Positions 6,708 through 6,950 of a stretch of DNA of 6,950 nucleotides are shown piece by piece. The notes under the pieces were generated by a model that saw only the letters and a list, made by a program, of their open reading frames with translations, had not been told where the DNA came from and made no database searches. This DNA is from Chromatiales bacterium (GTDB lineage Bacteria; Pseudomonadota; Gammaproteobacteria; CAMYNG01), in contig JALUTW010000400.1 of the NCBI GenBank assembly GCA_027021685.1, positions 1-6,950 of the forward strand. The letters run 5' to 3'. Positions within the stretch are counted from its first letter, which is position 1. Each line of letters opens with the position of its first letter. A program made the translations under genes and the position numbers.

Positions 6708-6721
6708 ACGCCGGAATTTCG

Positions 6722-6809
6722 GAATATCTGTAGGAGCGCCCCCCTGGGCGCGAAGAAGGCCCCGCCGGAGGTGATATTCGCGGCGAGGCGTCGCTCCTAC
6801 GGGATATTC
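6722..6809. repeat. REPIN-like inverted pair of REP copies 3 and 4
   Basis: Copy 3 (forward, from 6729) begins TGTAGGAGCG and contains GGGCGCGAA. Copy 4 (inverse, 6776-6801) reads CGTAGGAGCG and ends CCGCGAAT on the minus strand. The outer arms extend further: GAATATC plus GTAGGAGCG at 6722-6738 mirrors 6792-6809 with one extra base and a small difference. CGCGAA (6749-6754) and TTCGCG (6777-6782) form the inner arms around a GC-rich spacer. Two facing REPs about 20 bp apart is the REPIN arrangement, mobilised in trans by RAYT (REP-associated tyrosine) transposases. No RAYT gene is in the window. Confidence 0.7.
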
Positions 6810-6950
6810 TCGTGCAGGAATGGCCCTTGGCTGCGAAGGATTTGCCGCCACGCCTCGCTTGCGCCGGGGCGGTGCTGCTTCCACATTTTCTTCAGGTCGC
6901 CGGCGCCGCGCAGCGGCACGCATTCCCGGCACCCGGCGGCCAGCCTCCAG
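6797..6950 (-). CDS. 3' end of an unidentified gene, running into REP copies 4 and 5
   Basis: The minus-strand frame beginning at 6949 is open to the TAG at 6799-6797, giving 50 residues, with the 5' part outside the window. In the first 35 codons 32 end in G or C, like the real genes here. The neighbouring frame, also open, has many A/T-ending codons. The peptide has CRECVPL (a CxxC at residues 7-10) and a charged helix-like stretch GDLKKMWKQHRP (17-28). From about residue 37 the sequence is encoded by REP copy 5, and the stop lies in copy 4. The G/C bias drops there to 10 of 15, so the tail was probably supplied by repeat insertion. I do not recognise the family. If it is a gene, it converges on speD. 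With so few residues it could still be chance. Confidence 0.4.
   Translation of the reverse strand, partial: WRLAAGCRECVPLRGAGDLKKMWKQHRPGASEAWRQILRSQGPFLHENIP
6811..6840 (+). repeat. REP-like palindromic copy 5 (forward)
   Basis: It begins TGCAGGAATGG and ends TTGGCTGCGAAGGA, close to copies 1 and 2 (the GCGAAGGA end is shared with copy 1). It lies 9 bp beyond copy 4, so the island ends in a forward/inverse/forward trio. It overlaps the 3' part of the minus-strand frame at 6797-6950. Confidence 0.55.

Larger units (their letters stand above)
6393..6796. other. Gene-free repeat island downstream of speD
   Basis: No plausible gene is seen for about 400 bp. Open frames on the minus strand here are repeat translations with poor GC bias at third codon positions. 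In order it holds a CTGG heptad array, a forward REP-like copy, a hairpin, an inverse REP-like copy, two heptad arrays facing each other, and an inverted REP pair. A tandem 8-mer GGAATTTC/GGAATATC (6713-6728) lies beside the last pair. The 6529-6593 segment shows nothing I recognise. Confidence 0.8.

Noticed and set aside
6639..6932. Minus-strand 97-codon open frame in the repeat island
   Set aside because: It translates heptad and REP sequence and has many A/T-ending codons. The frame shifted by one has far better third-position bias at 6845-6949.

Overview
The window is high-GC DNA (third codon positions mostly G or C) from what looks like a gammaproteobacterium. The evidence is a CRP/Vfr regulator very close to the E. 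coli and Pseudomonas proteins, a YhfA-type OsmC protein starting MQARVKWV as in E. coli, and an E. coli-type SpeD. The order trpG-trpD-trpC, crp/vfr, yhfA-like gene, speD matches the Pseudomonas arrangement (P. aeruginosa PA0649-PA0654). The repeat content (REP-type palindromes, a CCCTCTCC palindrome, heptad arrays) suggests an environmental lineage. The genus cannot be fixed from the sequence.

Layout. 1-299: 3' end of trpG (+). 421-1446: trpD (+). 1722-2528: trpC (+), separated from trpD by 275 bp carrying a dispersed palindrome. 2529-2638: convergent gap with 7-bp-period sequence and a GC hairpin. 2639-3295: crp/vfr (-). 3296-3403: divergent regulatory gap with a good sigma70-like crp promoter and a candidate CRP site. 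3404-3835: yhfA-like OsmC protein (+). 3832-5481: DUF885 metallopeptidase-like gene (+), overlapping yhfA by 4 bp. 5580-6392: speD (+). 6393-6842: gene-poor repeat island with five REP-like copies, three heptad arrays and a hairpin. 6797-6950: probable 3' end of an unidentified minus-strand gene.

How the genes work together. trpG, trpD and trpC supply the glutaminase subunit of anthranilate synthase and the next enzymes of tryptophan synthesis, skipping only the TrpF isomerase step. crp/vfr is a global cAMP-dependent regulator read towards the trp genes. yhfA and the DUF885 gene look translationally coupled. speD makes decarboxylated S-adenosylmethionine for spermidine. No speE is next to it; the DUF885 gene sits where Pseudomonas has none.

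No new defence, mobile or biosynthetic system was found. The strongest unexplained signal is the ordered repeat island after speD, with two heptad arrays facing each other and inverted REP pairs on either side. Other points worth checking are the DUF885 insertion into a conserved block and a candidate CRP autoregulatory site.
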